NCBI RefSeq assembly: GCF_012570745.1
Contig: NZ_CP046212.1
Coordinates: 2,118-66,117 of the forward strand
Origin: Enterobacteriaceae endosymbiont of Donacia dentata
GTDB taxonomy: Bacteria > Pseudomonadota > Gammaproteobacteria > Enterobacterales > Enterobacteriaceae
Length of the DNA: 64,000 nucleotides
Reading direction: 5' to 3'
A program made the position numbers and the translations under genes. A model generated the notes under the pieces. That model saw nothing but the letters and a program-made list of their open reading frames with translations. It did not search any database and was not told the origin of the DNA. Positions 63,992 through 64,000 of this stretch are shown piece by piece (position 1 is the stretch's first letter; every line of letters starts with the position of its first letter).

Positions 63992-64000
63992 ATATTTTCC

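Overview
This window looks like part of the chromosome of an obligate, long-term insect endosymbiont descended from Enterobacterales (Gammaproteobacteria). By eye the G+C is near 20 percent. Spacers are A/T runs, coding regions are A-ending and lysine/asparagine/isoleucine rich, and almost every gene is an intact single-copy housekeeping gene with a clear E. coli counterpart. Many E. coli neighbourhoods survive in abbreviated form: rRNA-murB; mreBCD; rpoH-ftsY-rsmD-tusA; recA-alaS-csrA-tRNA-Ser-tRNA-Arg; der-bamB-hisS; ribD-ribH-nusB; leuABCD; fieF-pfkA; dapB-lspA-ileS-rpsT; ackA-pta. No phage, insertion sequence, integrase, CRISPR array or toxin gene was seen. I cannot name the genus. The type II dehydroquinase (aroQ) next to mreB argues against an E. 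coli/Salmonella-type ancestor, which would carry aroD.

Layout. 0.1-3.2 kb: 23S and 5S rRNA. 3.2-9.3 kb: cell wall and shape (murB, mreBCD), aroQ, tusE, tRNA-Ser(UGA), rsmI and RNase P RNA. 9.3-11.9 kb: folD, tRNA-Arg(UCU), a 1.3 kb stretch without an open gene that I read as a decayed metB, then tRNA-Lys and tRNA-Val. 11.9-27.2 kb: gltX, hspQ, alr, metG, ydjM, rnb, ssb, rpoH, ftsY, rsmD, tusA, recA, alaS, csrA and two tRNAs. 27.2-38.2 kb: a long leftward block with dapD, ligA, cysS, dnaB, dusA, der, bamB and hisS. 38.3-42.9 kb: tadA, glyA, yajL, nusB, ribH, ribD. 43-49.5 kb: leuABCD, adk, dapA. 49.5-64 kb: glyS, glyQ, fieF, pfkA, rplY, dapB, lspA, ileS, rpsT, erpA, gpmA, pta, ackA.

How the genes work together. 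Information processing dominates: eight aminoacyl-tRNA synthetase genes encoding seven enzymes, tRNA and rRNA modification (tadA, dusA, tusA, tusE, rsmI, rsmD), RNase P and RNase II, and replication/repair (dnaB, ligA, ssb, recA). A rod-shaped, walled cell is implied by mreBCD, murB, alr and the dap genes; lspA plus the lipoprotein BamB imply a maintained outer membrane. The nutritional part is visible as the full leucine branch (leuABCD), dapA/dapB/dapD for lysine and diaminopimelate, aroQ for chorismate, and ribD/ribH for riboflavin. In contrast, methionine synthesis has been damaged, as shown by the metB relic. Energy genes pfkA, gpmA, pta and ackA point to glycolysis ending in acetate.

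The best observation is the metB relic between tRNA-Arg(UCU) and tRNA-Lys. Others are the loss of key GTPase motifs from the first G domain of Der, long poly-A tracts inside recA and cysS, retention of the SOS-linked membrane gene ydjM, and several gene overlaps and unusual starts. I did not find a previously undescribed multi-gene system; the window is mostly ordinary reduced-genome sequence. Gene identities rest on remembered family sequences, not on a database search.
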